Assembly (NCBI RefSeq): GCF_937863485.1
Contig: NZ_CALMFY010000046.1
Coordinates: 1-42,113 of the forward strand
DNA: 42,113 bases
DNA from: an uncultured Nostoc sp.
GTDB lineage: Bacteria; Cyanobacteriota; Cyanobacteriia; Cyanobacteriales; Nostocaceae
Direction of reading: 5' to 3'
Positions 24,067-32,947 of this stretch are shown here, piece by piece; positions within the stretch are counted from its first letter, which is position 1, and each line of letters starts with the position of its first letter. The translations under genes and the position numbers were made by a program. The notes under the pieces were generated by a model that saw only the letters and a list, made by a program, of their open reading frames with translations, searched no databases and had not been told where the DNA came from.

Positions 24067-25395
24067 TCATCTAGATTGTAGGGAATCCCAAATTGAATCG
24101 AGGTTTGCTTGAGCTTGTTTGAGTGCTGTTTCTGGAGATGCACCTAGCATCGTGGCTTCGATGGCTCGACCTAAACTGTCAGACAAGCGACTATAGCCAG
24201 GAATGATTGGTCGAGAACCTGATACAGACATTTGGTCAATAAAGACTTTCAAGACAGGTTTTTGCTGGAGAAATTCTTGATAAGCCTGACTTTGGGCAGA
24301 TTTAATGTTAACTGGTAAAAAACCCGTCCCTATACTCCATTCTGTTTGGAATTTTTCACTTAAAACATACTCTAAAAATTTGAGTGCAGCTTGCTCTCTT
24401 GCTGGTGTGGTCTTCATCAAATACATATTTCCAGTGCCTGTCACCGTAGCAGGTTTCACACTTGCAGGTATGGGGAATACTTTAAAGTCAACATTGGACT
24501 TCATTATATAAGTCCAAGGGCCTGTGATCTGCATAGCAACACGACCTGCAATAAAAGCGTCTTCTTCATAACCTCGCTCTGGAGAGGAAAGTGTTGCTGA
24601 ACCATCTTTTAATATGTCTTGCCAAAATTGTAAGGCTGCGATCGCTCCTGCATTCGTCAAATTTGGGTGGTTATTTGTTACAATCTCTCCACCAGCGCTC
24701 AATAAAAAGGGGAACCAACTAAAGACAGTCCATTCTCCCTTTCCTAAAGGCAATAACATTCCGTATTGTTCAGGTCGATTATCACCATTCCGGTCTATGG
24801 TTAATTTTTTGGCAACTTCCCTCAATTCTTCCCAAGTCTTAGGAATTTGCGTAATTCCCGCACCTTGGAAAAGTTTAGGTCGGTAAAAAATGCCTATATT
24901 GCTCGTGTAAAGTGGGATTGACCAAAGATGACCGTCTAATTTTAATTCCTCCCATAGGTTGGGGCTAATTTCTGACTTCAATGGCAATTTGTTCAGCCAT
25001 TCTTCTAAAGGTCGAATTGCCCCTAGTTCCATAAACTGACCTGTCAATTGAGGATTGAATGATAGAATATCTGGAGACGTATTGCCCACAACTGCTGTTA
25101 ATATTTTTGGCAATTGGGGTTGACCTACGAAGATAGATTCCACCTGGACATCAGTATGAGTCTGATTAAATTTTTTTACTAGTTTTTCAAATATATCCCG
25201 ATTAGGAGGAGGATTGATTGATTGCCATAGGCTTAGATGAATTACTCCGTCATTCTTTGCCGCTGTTCCCTGACAACCGGATAAAAATATGAGACATGTA
25301 CTAAGAACAATTATCAGAAGTGAAAGCCGCCAAGCAGAATTAATCAAGTGGTGAGAACAATTCTGAATTTGAGGTTGGAAAAGAGTAAAATTCAT
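24067..25395 (-). CDS. ABC transporter sugar-binding lipoprotein (family 1 solute-binding)
   Basis: Extracellular solute-binding protein of the maltose/sugar group, tethered by lipid. The N-terminus has a hydrophobic signal (RLSLLIIVLSTCLIFLSGC) with lipobox LSGC and the acylated Cys41. The mature protein has IHLSLWQSINPPPNRDIFEK, FNQTHTDVQVESIFVGQ, PDILSFNPQLTGQFMELGAI, LWSIPLYTSNIGIFYRPKLF, IPKTWEELREVAKKLT and AFIAGRVAMQITGPW, all hallmarks of this family. It is 442 residues, a normal length. No membrane or ATPase components are adjacent. After its TGA, a 24-codon frame starts in an ATGA overlap, but nothing links it to transport. Confidence 0.9.
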   Translation of the reverse strand: MNFTLFQPQIQNCSHHLINSAWRLSLLIIVLSTCLIFLSGCQGTAAKNDGVIHLSLWQSINPPPNRDIFEKLVKKFNQTHTDVQVESIFVGQPQLPKILTAVVGNTSPDILSFNPQLTGQFMELGAIRPLEEWLNKLPLKSEISPNLWEELKLDGHLWSIPLYTSNIGIFYRPKLFQGAGITQIPKTWEELREVAKKLTIDRNGDNRPEQYGMLLPLGKGEWTVFSWFPFLLSAGGEIVTNNHPNLTNAGAIAALQFWQDILKDGSATLSSPERGYEEDAFIAGRVAMQITGPWTYIMKSNVDFKVFPIPASVKPATVTGTGNMYLMKTTPAREQAALKFLEYVLSEKFQTEWSIGTGFLPVNIKSAQSQAYQEFLQQKPVLKVFIDQMSVSGSRPIIPGYSRLSDSLGRAIEATMLGASPETALKQAQANLDSIWDSLQSR

Positions 25396-25540
25396 GCCAA
25401 GTAGTTAACCAATTGCATCATCTGAAGGATAAAATATAAAATATCAAGTATGAAGGATAAAGCAGAAAGGAGGAATTTAAGACCCCAGATTCAATCTGGA
25501 GACTGGTAATTATGAGCGCAAAAAATAAAAAAATGAGCCT

Positions 25541-25792
25541 ATTTTGTGCTTTGATGTTTTAGAACATCTATTTGATCCTAGCCAGCAGTTATTAGAATTT
25601 CCTCAATCTTTGAACTCTGAAAATAAAATAATAGTTAATTGGGATTTTTTTAAAGGTTTTAATCAAGAATTCTCTTTTCATTTAGATGAGACTAAAGTAG
25701 TAAAAACATTTTTTCATCCACTTCAGAGTCAATTTTTAGAGGTTTTTCACTTTTACCTGATTACAACTCGCTGTTACTGTAAGCAGAGTTGA
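25541..25792 (+). pseudogene. 5'-truncated SAM-dependent methyltransferase remnant
   Basis: The frame keeps the tail of a class I methyltransferase: CFDVLEHLFDPSQQLLEF (the post-motif acidic loop DVLEH), then VNWDFFKGFNQEFSFHLD and VVKTFFHPLQSQFLEVFHFY. The SAM-binding GxGxG part that should precede it is absent, and no proper start codon exists (only a TTG at 25544). The fragment lies just upstream of a glycosyltransferase gene, so it may be the leftover of a sugar-decoration cluster. Confidence 0.6.
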
Positions 25793-25891
25793 ATTTCATT
25801 TTATGTATTTTGGGTGGAGCCATAGCGAAACCCAATAAATACGTTGTTTAGGTGAAAAAATGATATTTATGAAAATACATTAACGACGAAA

Positions 25892-26959
25892 ATGTACCAT
25901 AGATTATTATTTATGTCTACTCCAATGGGTCCGCTAGGTTCAGGATTGGGAGGTGGAGTAGAGTTGACCCTATCTAATATGGCTACAGAGATGCTGCGGC
26001 GAGGACATAAATTAGAAATTGTTGCACCGCAAGGGTCTATCAGCAATTCATTACCTATTAGACAAATTCCCGGAGAACTAATACAGATACCAGCGCAAAA
26101 TCAGAGTCGTAGTGATCCAATTTTCCTGTATAAAAATTCTGTTTTAGCGAATATGTGGGATTATGCTCGCCAAGTCCAGGCAGATTATGATTTGATTGTT
26201 AATTTTGCTTATGATTGGTTGCCACTGTATTTAACACCATTTTTTAACTGTGCGATCGCCCATTTTATTAGTATGGGTTCTTTAACAGATGCAATGGATC
26301 AGATTATTGAAAGTGTGGCAATTGAGTTTCCGAATACTATTGGTGTTTACACTCAATCACAGGCGACCACTTTTTCATGTGTAGAACAATGTTACTGTCT
26401 GCTTAATGGGTTAGATTTATCTATTTATCGGTTTTGCCAGAAACCAACTCAGAGCTTGGCGTGGGTAGGTAGGATAGCTCCTGAAAAAGGGCTAGAAGAT
26501 GCAGTAGCAGCAGCAGAAATCATGGGAATTACACTGAAAATATTTGGGTTAAAACAGGATATATCTTACTGGGAGAAGATTTGTCAAGAATACCCTGATG
26601 CTCCCATAGAATATGTCGGATTTTTACCAACGGTTGAGCTACAAAAGGAGTTAGGTCAATGTCGAGCACTTTTAGTAACTCCTCGTTGGATAGAAGCATT
26701 TGGAAATGTAGCAATAGAGGCCCTTGCTTGTGGAGTGCCTTTAATTGCTTATCGTCGGGGTGGTTTAACAGAAATTGTCCAAGAAGGCAAAACTGGTTTT
26801 TTGGTAGAACCTGATAGTGTCCAAGGTTTAGTAGAAGCGATTAAGCATTTGGATGAAATTGACCGCCAAACTTGTCGCCAGCAAGCAGAAACTCTGTATT
26901 CTTTAGAAGCTATGGGCGATCGCACAGAAGAGTGGTTTAAAAAAATTCTGAGAAACTGA
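25892..26959 (+). CDS. Glycosyltransferase family 4 protein
   Basis: GT-B fold, retaining glycosyltransferase of about the usual length (355 residues), acting in the cytoplasm with a nucleotide-sugar donor. The N-terminal acceptor domain has LLFMSTPMGPLGSGLGGGVE and EMLRRGHKLEIVAPQGS. The donor domain has LAWVGRIAPEKGLEDAVAAA, VEYVGFLP-like IEYVGFLPTVELQKELGQ, and the E-x7-E motif EAFGNVAIEALACGVPLIAY with RRGGLTEIV. The start at ATG 25892 is accepted; an inner ATG at residue 8 is possible. The acceptor is unknown; exopolysaccharide or glycolipid are candidates. A methyltransferase remnant precedes it. Confidence 0.88.
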   Translation: MYHRLLFMSTPMGPLGSGLGGGVELTLSNMATEMLRRGHKLEIVAPQGSISNSLPIRQIPGELIQIPAQNQSRSDPIFLYKNSVLANMWDYARQVQADYDLIVNFAYDWLPLYLTPFFNCAIAHFISMGSLTDAMDQIIESVAIEFPNTIGVYTQSQATTFSCVEQCYCLLNGLDLSIYRFCQKPTQSLAWVGRIAPEKGLEDAVAAAEIMGITLKIFGLKQDISYWEKICQEYPDAPIEYVGFLPTVELQKELGQCRALLVTPRWIEAFGNVAIEALACGVPLIAYRRGGLTEIVQEGKTGFLVEPDSVQGLVEAIKHLDEIDRQTCRQQAETLYSLEAMGDRTEEWFKKILRN

Positions 26960-27062
26960 TATAGTACTGTTCTGGTTCAATCGGATCGGGATTATTTAGT
27001 CGTAATACAGAAGTAAATTAATCTTTGAAACTAGTCTGGATGATGGAAACATTTGTGGGAAA

Positions 27063-27962
27063 CTATGGCGCGATCGCTAATATCCCTGCATCCCCATCTA
27101 AAGTTGCTTTTACACCCACTGGCAAAGCTGCATTGGGACTATCATGACCAAAAGGTAGATTAGAGACAATCGGAATATTTAAATCGCCCAAGCGATCGCG
27201 CAATACTTCTTCTAGACTAAAGCTAGGCACAGTTGGCGGCGCTTCACAGCGAGTAAACCCTCCCAAAGCAATACCGCAGACTTGAGACAAAGCACCGCTC
27301 AAACGCCACTGTGTCAGCATCCTGTCAATCCGATAAGGTGCTTCCGTAACATCCTCCAAGGCCAGAATTACACCATCCAGATGCGGCAGGATTGGTGTAC
27401 CTAAAAGGTGAGTAGCCACCGTGAGATTACCTGGTAATAAAGTGCCATTAACTGCACCACCACCCCAACCGCAACCTTTGAGAGGGGCGAGAGGGTAACC
27501 TTCTACCAAATTGAATAATCGCTCAATTGACCAATCTGGCTCATCTACCAAAGTCGTCAGCACGGGAGCATGAACACCAGAAATTCCTGCTGTATAAAGG
27601 CTCCATAATAAAGCTGTGATATCAGAAAAGCCAATTAACCACTTAGGAAGGGCTGAGTTCTGTTGCCAATTCCAATCTTCTAAGATACGGGTGCTGCCAA
27701 AACCGCCTTTGGCACAGAGAATACCGCGACAATCAGGATCTTGCCATGCTGCTGCGAGCTGGTGACGACGGTTTTCATCTGTCCCTGCCAAATAACCACA
27801 TTGGTCATCCATCTGGGGAGTGATTTCTACTCGATAACCACGCGATCGCCAAATTTCTACACTTTGCCCAAATGCCTTAAATTCTCGCAAAGCACCACTA
27901 GGGGCAATTACTCGTAGTAAGTCACCAGGTATCAGGGGCAGTGGTAAGATTTTGGATGCCAT
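27063..27962 (-). CDS. Muramoyltetrapeptide (LD-) carboxypeptidase, S66 family
   Basis: Peptidoglycan recycling enzyme that removes the terminal D-alanine from murein tetrapeptides. The catalytic triad of peptidase family S66 is visible: S113 in IGFSDITALL, E203 in ALEDVTEAPYRIDRML and H273 in LPFGHDSPNAALPVG. Further family signatures are LRVIAPSGALREF, YLAGTDENRRHQLAAAW, ILCAKGGFGSTRIL and GTLLPGNLTVATHLLGTP. The 299-residue length is typical. There is no signal peptide, in keeping with a cytoplasmic role. It is transcribed towards the glycosyltransferase gene and lies alone. Confidence 0.92.
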   Translation of the reverse strand: MASKILPLPLIPGDLLRVIAPSGALREFKAFGQSVEIWRSRGYRVEITPQMDDQCGYLAGTDENRRHQLAAAWQDPDCRGILCAKGGFGSTRILEDWNWQQNSALPKWLIGFSDITALLWSLYTAGISGVHAPVLTTLVDEPDWSIERLFNLVEGYPLAPLKGCGWGGGAVNGTLLPGNLTVATHLLGTPILPHLDGVILALEDVTEAPYRIDRMLTQWRLSGALSQVCGIALGGFTRCEAPPTVPSFSLEEVLRDRLGDLNIPIVSNLPFGHDSPNAALPVGVKATLDGDAGILAIAP

Positions 27963-28095
27963 GAAAAAAGTTAGGGGTTTGGAGAGACGCGAAAAATCTT
28001 TGTCTGTACAGGAGTTAAGAATAAAGACTATACCTCATAACTCCGATCAAATTTTGTTGAATCATTTTCAAAGCGATCGCCACAGTGGTTTGATT

Positions 28096-28638
28096 TTAGG
28101 TTTGCTTTGTATCTAACTGTGTATTTTCCTTAGTTAGATTTTGCGGTATTAGGTAAATTGCCCCAGATATTAAAGTTAGGGCGACAGAAATCCAAAAGGC
28201 AATCAGAGAGGGAATTTGCCACACTTCAGGTAGGGGTGCAATCAAAAGTGCGATCGCGACTATTTGACTAACCGTTTTGAGTTTACCCCAAATATTTGCC
28301 CCGGTAATCGTTGTTTGATTCACCCGCCAACCGGCGATCGCTAATTCTCGCGCTAAAATCAGGAATACTCCCCAAGCCGGCACTTTTCCTAGTTGAATAA
28401 AAACCAGCAACGGCGCAAGTACCAGAAGTTTATCCACTAAGGGATCAAGAAATTTACCCAATTCACTAATTTGGTTGAGTTTCCGCGCCAAATAGCCGTC
28501 TAGCCAATCAGTCAATGCAGCAATAAGAAAAATCGCCAAACATATCCACTTAGCTTGAGGTGTGGGATTATATAAACCGTAAAGCAGAAATGGTATCCCC
28601 AATAGGCGAGAGAAGGTAATCCAGTTGGGTATGGTCAT
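28096..28638 (-). CDS. pgsA: CDP-diacylglycerol-glycerol-3-phosphate 3-phosphatidyltransferase
   Basis: Makes phosphatidylglycerol phosphate, the committed step to phosphatidylglycerol, an essential thylakoid lipid. The CDP-alcohol phosphotransferase motif D-x2-D-G-x2-A-R-x8-G-x3-D-x3-D is complete in DWLDGYLARKLNQISELGKF followed by LDPLVDKLL. The enzyme is mostly membrane helices. The start is set at ATG 28638, giving the family's MTIPNWITFSRLLGIPFLLY; the frame extends nine codons further upstream but that part looks non-coding. It is 180 residues, the typical size. The divergent aspartase gene starts 138 bp away. Confidence 0.93.
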   Translation of the reverse strand: MTIPNWITFSRLLGIPFLLYGLYNPTPQAKWICLAIFLIAALTDWLDGYLARKLNQISELGKFLDPLVDKLLVLAPLLVFIQLGKVPAWGVFLILARELAIAGWRVNQTTITGANIWGKLKTVSQIVAIALLIAPLPEVWQIPSLIAFWISVALTLISGAIYLIPQNLTKENTQLDTKQT

Positions 28639-28775
28639 AGGGAATTCAAAACTCAAAATTAACAAGTGTAAAGCAACAAGCAGCCAAGCAAATATGCAAA
28701 ATCTATGCAGATTAGTGTATCTGAGTGTGCCTGCGTGGGAAAATCTGTTTTCTGTAGCTCTCCTAAAACAATACT

Positions 28776-30197
28776 ATGACTGAACACACAGACTCCCAAT
28801 TCCGCATCGAACGCGATTCGATGGGCGATCGCCAAATCACTAGTAGCGTTTATTACGGCATCCAAACGCTGCGGGCAATCGAAAACTTTCCAATTAGTGG
28901 CATCAAGCCTTTATTCACTTACGTAGATGCTGGACTAATTATTAAAAAAGCTACAGCAATTGTGAATGGTGAACTGAATTGCATTCCTCAAGATATTAGT
29001 CAGGCGATTGTCCAAGCAACTGATGAAATCCTGGCTGGGAAGTTCCGCGATCAATTTGTCGTGGATGTTTATCAGGCGGGTGCTGGAACATCCCACCACA
29101 TGAATCTCAACGAAGTTCTGGCAAATCGCGCCTTAGAAATTCTTGGTGAAGAAAAGGGCAATTATAAACGTGTTAGTCCCAATGACCACGTTAATTATGG
29201 GCAGTCTACCAATGATGTGATTCCTACCGCAATTCGCATTGGTGGTTTATTGGCATTATCCAAGACATTACACCCAGCAATAGATGGGGCGATCGCAGCC
29301 TTAGAAAAAAAAGCTGTAGAATTTCAAGATATCGTCAAATCTGGTAGAACCCACTTGCAGGACGCAGTACCCGTGCGTTTGGGTGAAAATTTTCGGGCTT
29401 GGGCACAAATCTTTACAGAACATCAAAACCGGATTTACACCGCCTCTGGTGATTTGATGGTGTTAGGTTTGGGAGGTAGTGCAGCCGGAACGGGGTTAAA
29501 TACTCATCCTCTGTATCGCGCCCGTGTAGTGGAAGTTCTCTCAGAATTGATTGATACTCCTTTAGAACCTGCGCCCCATCTTATGGCAGCCATGCAGAGT
29601 ATGGCACCATTTGTAAATGTTTCTGGTGCTTTACGCAACTTAGCGCAGGATTTAGTCAAAATCTCTCACGATTTGCGGCTAATGGATTCGGGGCCAAAAA
29701 CAGGCTTGAAAGAAATTCAACTCCCTCCAGTGCAACCCGGTTCCTCGATTATGCCAGGGAAATATAATCCAGTGATGGCAGAGATGACATCAATGGTGTG
29801 TTTTCAAGTGATGGGTTACGACAGTGCGATCGCTTTAGCCGCACAAGCCGGACAATTAGAATTAAATGTGATGATGCCGTTGATTGCCTATAACCTAATT
29901 CACAGTATCGAAATTCTCGGTAATACCATCGCTGCACTCACCGAACGCTGCATCCAGGGAATTACAGCTAACCGGGAACGTTGTTTAGCATCCGCTGAAG
30001 GCAGTTTAGCTTTAGTAACCGCACTAAATACCCACATCGGTTATTTAAATGCCGCAGCTGTCGCTAAAGAATCTTTAGAAACTGGTAAATCCCTACGCCA
30101 AATTGTTTTAGACCGAGGATTGATGAGTGAAACAGACTTAGCCACAGTGTTAAATCTAGAACAAATGAGTGGTATCTTACCGCTGAGAACAGAATAA
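28776..30197 (+). CDS. aspA: Aspartate ammonia-lyase
   Basis: Converts L-aspartate reversibly to fumarate and ammonia. It belongs to the fumarase/aspartase superfamily with signature GSSIMPGKYNPVMAE, whose SS loop supplies the catalytic serine. Aspartase rather than fumarase is indicated by VYYGIQTLRAIENFPISG, DQFVVDVYQAGAGTS, VEFQDIVKSGRTHLQDAVPV, MDSGPKTGLKEIQLP and QAGQLELNVMMPLIAYNL, close to the pattern of E. coli AspA. A 473-residue length fits. The K of GKYN replaces the more common GKVN spacing, but the catalytic residues are kept. It is divergent from pgsA and followed by a hairpin-forming heptamer repeat. Confidence 0.9.
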   Translation: MTEHTDSQFRIERDSMGDRQITSSVYYGIQTLRAIENFPISGIKPLFTYVDAGLIIKKATAIVNGELNCIPQDISQAIVQATDEILAGKFRDQFVVDVYQAGAGTSHHMNLNEVLANRALEILGEEKGNYKRVSPNDHVNYGQSTNDVIPTAIRIGGLLALSKTLHPAIDGAIAALEKKAVEFQDIVKSGRTHLQDAVPVRLGENFRAWAQIFTEHQNRIYTASGDLMVLGLGGSAAGTGLNTHPLYRARVVEVLSELIDTPLEPAPHLMAAMQSMAPFVNVSGALRNLAQDLVKISHDLRLMDSGPKTGLKEIQLPPVQPGSSIMPGKYNPVMAEMTSMVCFQVMGYDSAIALAAQAGQLELNVMMPLIAYNLIHSIEILGNTIAALTERCIQGITANRERCLASAEGSLALVTALNTHIGYLNAAAVAKESLETGKSLRQIVLDRGLMSETDLATVLNLEQMSGILPLRTE

Positions 30198-30220
30198 TAG
30201 GTTATGGGGTATCGGGCAAT

Positions 30221-30292
30221 TCAATTTTGGATTTTGGATTGATGATTTTAGATTAAATTTCAATCTAAAATCCAAAATCTAAAATCTAAAAT
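30221..30292. repeat. Heptamer repeat tract forming an inverted repeat
   Basis: Units TTTGGAT/TTTAGAT on the left and AATCTAA/AATCCAA on the right. Around the centre, GATTTTAGATT (30244-30254) pairs perfectly with AATCTAAAATC (30262-30272) over a seven-base loop. It lies just after aspA and may slow or stop transcription. A similar tract without the inverted half lies at 40815-40844. Confidence 0.7.
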
Positions 30293-30330
30293 TCTCACTC
30301 CCCACTCCCTCTATCCCCTATTTATTATCC

Positions 30331-31302
30331 ATGCAGACTCAAAAACCATCTGTTAGTCTCATTCGGGCTACATCCTACGAACGAGAGGCTTTACGAGAAT
30401 CTTTAGTCATTCTCCTGGAACCTTTTGGAGGAATAGCAGCATTTGTGAAAAAAGGCGATCGCGTTTTACTCAAACCGAATCTACTTACAGGGACGCGTCC
30501 TGGTAAAGAGTGTATCACCCGTGCCGAACTAGTTTACGAAGTTGCCCAGATGGTAATTGAGGTTGGCGGTAAACCATTTTTGGGTGATAGTCCTGCTTTT
30601 GGCAGTGCCAAGGGCGTAGCAGTAGCAAACGGCTATCTGCCTATTTTAGAAGAACTCAATCTTCCGATCATCGATTTTCACGGTCAGCGTTACCAAACCG
30701 TTAGCGACAATTTTAACCATCTGCGGCTGTCTAAAGAAGCAATGGAAGCAGACGTAGTGATTAACCTACCGAAAGTGAAATCACATATGCAGTTGACGTT
30801 AACACTGGGCGTAAAAAACTTGTTTGGTTGCGTCCCCGGCAAAATGAAAGCTTGGTGGCACATGGAAGCTGGAAAAGATGCGAATAAATTTGGTGAAATG
30901 TTAGTAGAAACTGCCAGAGCAATTAACCCTAACTTAACCATATTAGATGGGATCATCGGTCATGAAGGAAATGGCCCTAGTAATGGTGAACCTCGCCAAC
31001 TGGGCATTTTAGCAGCTGCATCAAATATATTTGCTCTAGATCGGGCAATGGTAGAAATCCTCAATGTCCCTCCTGAACAAGTGCCCACAGTTGCAGCTTC
31101 CCAAAGGCTAGGAGTTTGTCCAGAACTTGCTGCCATAGAGTTTCCGCATTTAAATCCTGACTTATTAAAAATAGAAGATTGGCGCCTACCAGACAAGTTA
31201 ATGCCCATCGATTTTGGTATGCCCCGCGTCATTAAGTCTACGTTTAAGCATCTTTACACCCGATTTATCAAGGAACCAATGAGTGTTTACGGAAGAAACT
31301 AA
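30331..31302 (+). CDS. DUF362-domain protein
   Basis: A 323-residue member of the DUF362 group, many of which are iron-sulfur-associated proteins of unknown function. Characteristic parts are KKGDRVLLKPNLL (about 42-54), VGGKPFLGDSPAFGSAKGV, ADVVINLPKVKSHMQLTLTL followed by GVKNLFGCVPGKMKAWWH, and ILDGIIGHEGNGPSNGEPR. No ferredoxin-type Cys cluster is attached; only isolated Cys residues occur. It has no signal peptide or membrane helix. It follows aspA after 133 bp on the same strand, but the repeat between them argues against a shared transcript. Function unknown. Confidence 0.85.
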   Translation: MQTQKPSVSLIRATSYEREALRESLVILLEPFGGIAAFVKKGDRVLLKPNLLTGTRPGKECITRAELVYEVAQMVIEVGGKPFLGDSPAFGSAKGVAVANGYLPILEELNLPIIDFHGQRYQTVSDNFNHLRLSKEAMEADVVINLPKVKSHMQLTLTLGVKNLFGCVPGKMKAWWHMEAGKDANKFGEMLVETARAINPNLTILDGIIGHEGNGPSNGEPRQLGILAAASNIFALDRAMVEILNVPPEQVPTVAASQRLGVCPELAAIEFPHLNPDLLKIEDWRLPDKLMPIDFGMPRVIKSTFKHLYTRFIKEPMSVYGRN

Positions 31303-32363
31303 GGAGTGGGGGAGATAAGGAAGACAAGGAGAATAACCATACTTCGGCAACTCTTGGAGACGCTACGCGTAGCTTGTTTCCCCGTAGGGGTACGCTCAGT
31401 ACAAGTGCCCCATATCCAATGCCCAATCCCTAATTTACAAGTGCAAACTTAGTTACAGCAATTTCATTTATTAGCAGAGTAATCTGTAATTACCCTTCGA
31501 TTGCTTAACCAGACCGCCCTATCATAGTTAGTGGCGGTTTTTTTGGCTGATTAATTTGTTATATAATTTCTCGTCTTAGATTTTTATTTATCCAAAAACT
31601 TATATGGATTTAGGATTTGGAAATTGGGATTAGGTATTTTGTTCAGATATGAGCAAAGTTTGGCGATAACCCGCTACACGTCTACGCCACCTTCTAAAAC
31701 GCTTTTTATTCTACCTATATATAGATTGGCAAAATTACTGTAATATTACGTAGATTTTAAAATTTAAATTCTGAAATATTTGTTTAGTGGTATCACTGAA
31801 TCCATGCTGCACAACACAGTTGATGTATCTGTATTTATTCGGTAGTTATAATTGGTTACAAAAATCATTCCTACCATTTTTTCTTTGGTGTCAAATATTT
31901 TGTGTATAACTACTGTATAACAATCAAAAGGACTGACAGATATTCAGTGCTTTTGCGGTTTTGTATCCTGTATCACAAATTAGCAATTCCAGTAAAATGA
32001 CCTTATCAAAGGCGTTGTGGGATGTTATAATCATGAAGTATCGGACAAATACATTTTGCTAATTAATCTTTAAACAGCGAAAAAATCTAATTTATGATGC
32101 TGTTAAAGTTAGCTTTAAGTATGCGAACGTTTACACCATACAGGGAAACATCTGAAAATATTAATTACAAAATAAAACATAATTTGTTTATTTGTAACTT
32201 TGTATTAAGAAGTCCATGTATAAAAACGCTATTATGACAGTTGGAAAACTGATTTAGATTGGAGAATGCTAGACATTTTACAGTTTAAAAATAGCTAAAA
32301 TAGCATTAAAACTCTCGAGAAGAGAGTAGACCTACACAGTGTTACGAAGAACTTCAATTTTGT
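31303..32363. other. Long intergenic stretch, mostly AT-rich
   Basis: The 1061 bp hold a dispersed repeat at about 31340-31411 (AGACGCTACGCGTAGC palindrome, then CGCTCAGTACAAGTGCCC) and a terminator-like hairpin at 31514-31544. About 820 bp of AT-rich DNA follow up to the small membrane-protein gene. I found no open frame of any quality. The length suggests a long leader or an unannotated small RNA, but I cannot point to one. Confidence 0.45.
31514..31544 (+). terminator. CCGCC/GGCGG hairpin with seven Ts
   Basis: CCGCC (31514-31518) and GGCGG (31533-31537) close a 14-base loop, followed directly by TTTTTTT. It is 212 bases after the DUF362 stop, so it may end that transcript or a small RNA in between. 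Confidence 0.6.
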
Positions 32364-32549
32364 ATGAATTCAAATAGCCAGTCTGCCAATACCGATACAT
32401 ATTCCCAACGTTTGGCAGACATTGTGGGAACTGCGATCGCTCTATTGACTCTCACCCTACCCGTGTTTGTCATTGCCCACTATTCTTCAACTAATGTTCA
32501 AAATAACCAGCAACCCCTGATCCAAAACCTCAAAGGAAGTCAAGATTGA
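32364..32549 (+). CDS. Small single-pass membrane protein, unknown
   Basis: A 61-residue protein: a polar N-terminus (MNSNSQSANTDTYSQRLAD), one hydrophobic segment (IVGTAIALLTLTLPVFVIAH, about 20-39) and a polar, Asn/Gln-rich tail. Codon use and the well-placed hydrophobic core suggest a real gene, and I have the impression that similar short proteins recur in Nostocales. ATG 32364 is the natural start; the ribosome site is weak. It lies downstream of about 820 bp of apparently empty DNA and upstream of the structured segment at 32601-32801, with which it may share a transcript. The function is unknown. Confidence 0.6.
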   Translation: MNSNSQSANTDTYSQRLADIVGTAIALLTLTLPVFVIAHYSSTNVQNNQQPLIQNLKGSQD

Positions 32550-32600
32550 TAAAGCTTTCCAGTAGCATTTCACCAGCAGGAGAGCTACAAAAAAAAGAAA

Positions 32601-32801
32601 CCTGATTTTGAGAAAATCTCTGTAGATTTGAATGTAGTTCATCAGGAATAAGCTGAAATCTGGATTGTGTGACTCCAGATTTCAGTTGTATTCACACAAT
32701 AGGGGCAGAAATCCCTTTAACAGCAATCAAGGGCGGAAAAGAATAATACCCTTTTGGAAAAAGCGTTGCGAGGAAACTTGGCAACGCTTTTTCCATTTTT
32801 T
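32601..32801 (+). ncRNA. Candidate structured RNA with pseudoknot and terminator
   Basis: Several stem-loops follow in order. CCTGAT (32601-32606) pairs with ATCAGG (32641-32646) and encloses GAGA-AAA-TCTC. CTGAAATCTGGA (32653-32664) pairs perfectly with TCCAGATTTCAG (32674-32685). The loop TTGTGTGA (32665-32672) is complementary to TCACACAA (32692-32699), giving a possible H-type pseudoknot. AGGG/CCCT (32701-32716) and AAGGG/CCCTT (32729-32753) follow, then the terminator. No known RNA family was recognised. It could be a small RNA, or the 3' part of the 32364 transcript. Confidence 0.4.
32756..32801 (+). terminator. Strong intrinsic terminator (14-bp perfect stem)
   Basis: GGAAAAAGCGTTGC (32756-32769) and GCAACGCTTTTTCC (32781-32794) pair without a mismatch over 11 loop bases, followed by ATTTTTT. 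It isolates ppa from everything upstream. Confidence 0.85.
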
Positions 32802-32947
32802 GGCTAATTCAAGGGAACTGGGGATAAGGGGGATGATTGCCCTGGAATAAATACCTTGGGAAGAGATCCATATTGCCCTAAAATTCTACACGGGGAGCGA
32901 AGCTGACTGAGTGCCCCCATGATTCACTGTTATCAGAGGAGTTTTTT

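Noticed and set aside
32665..32850. 61-codon open frame over the structured segment
   Set aside because: It crosses the strong terminator hairpin and has no coding character; it is incidental to the RNA structure.
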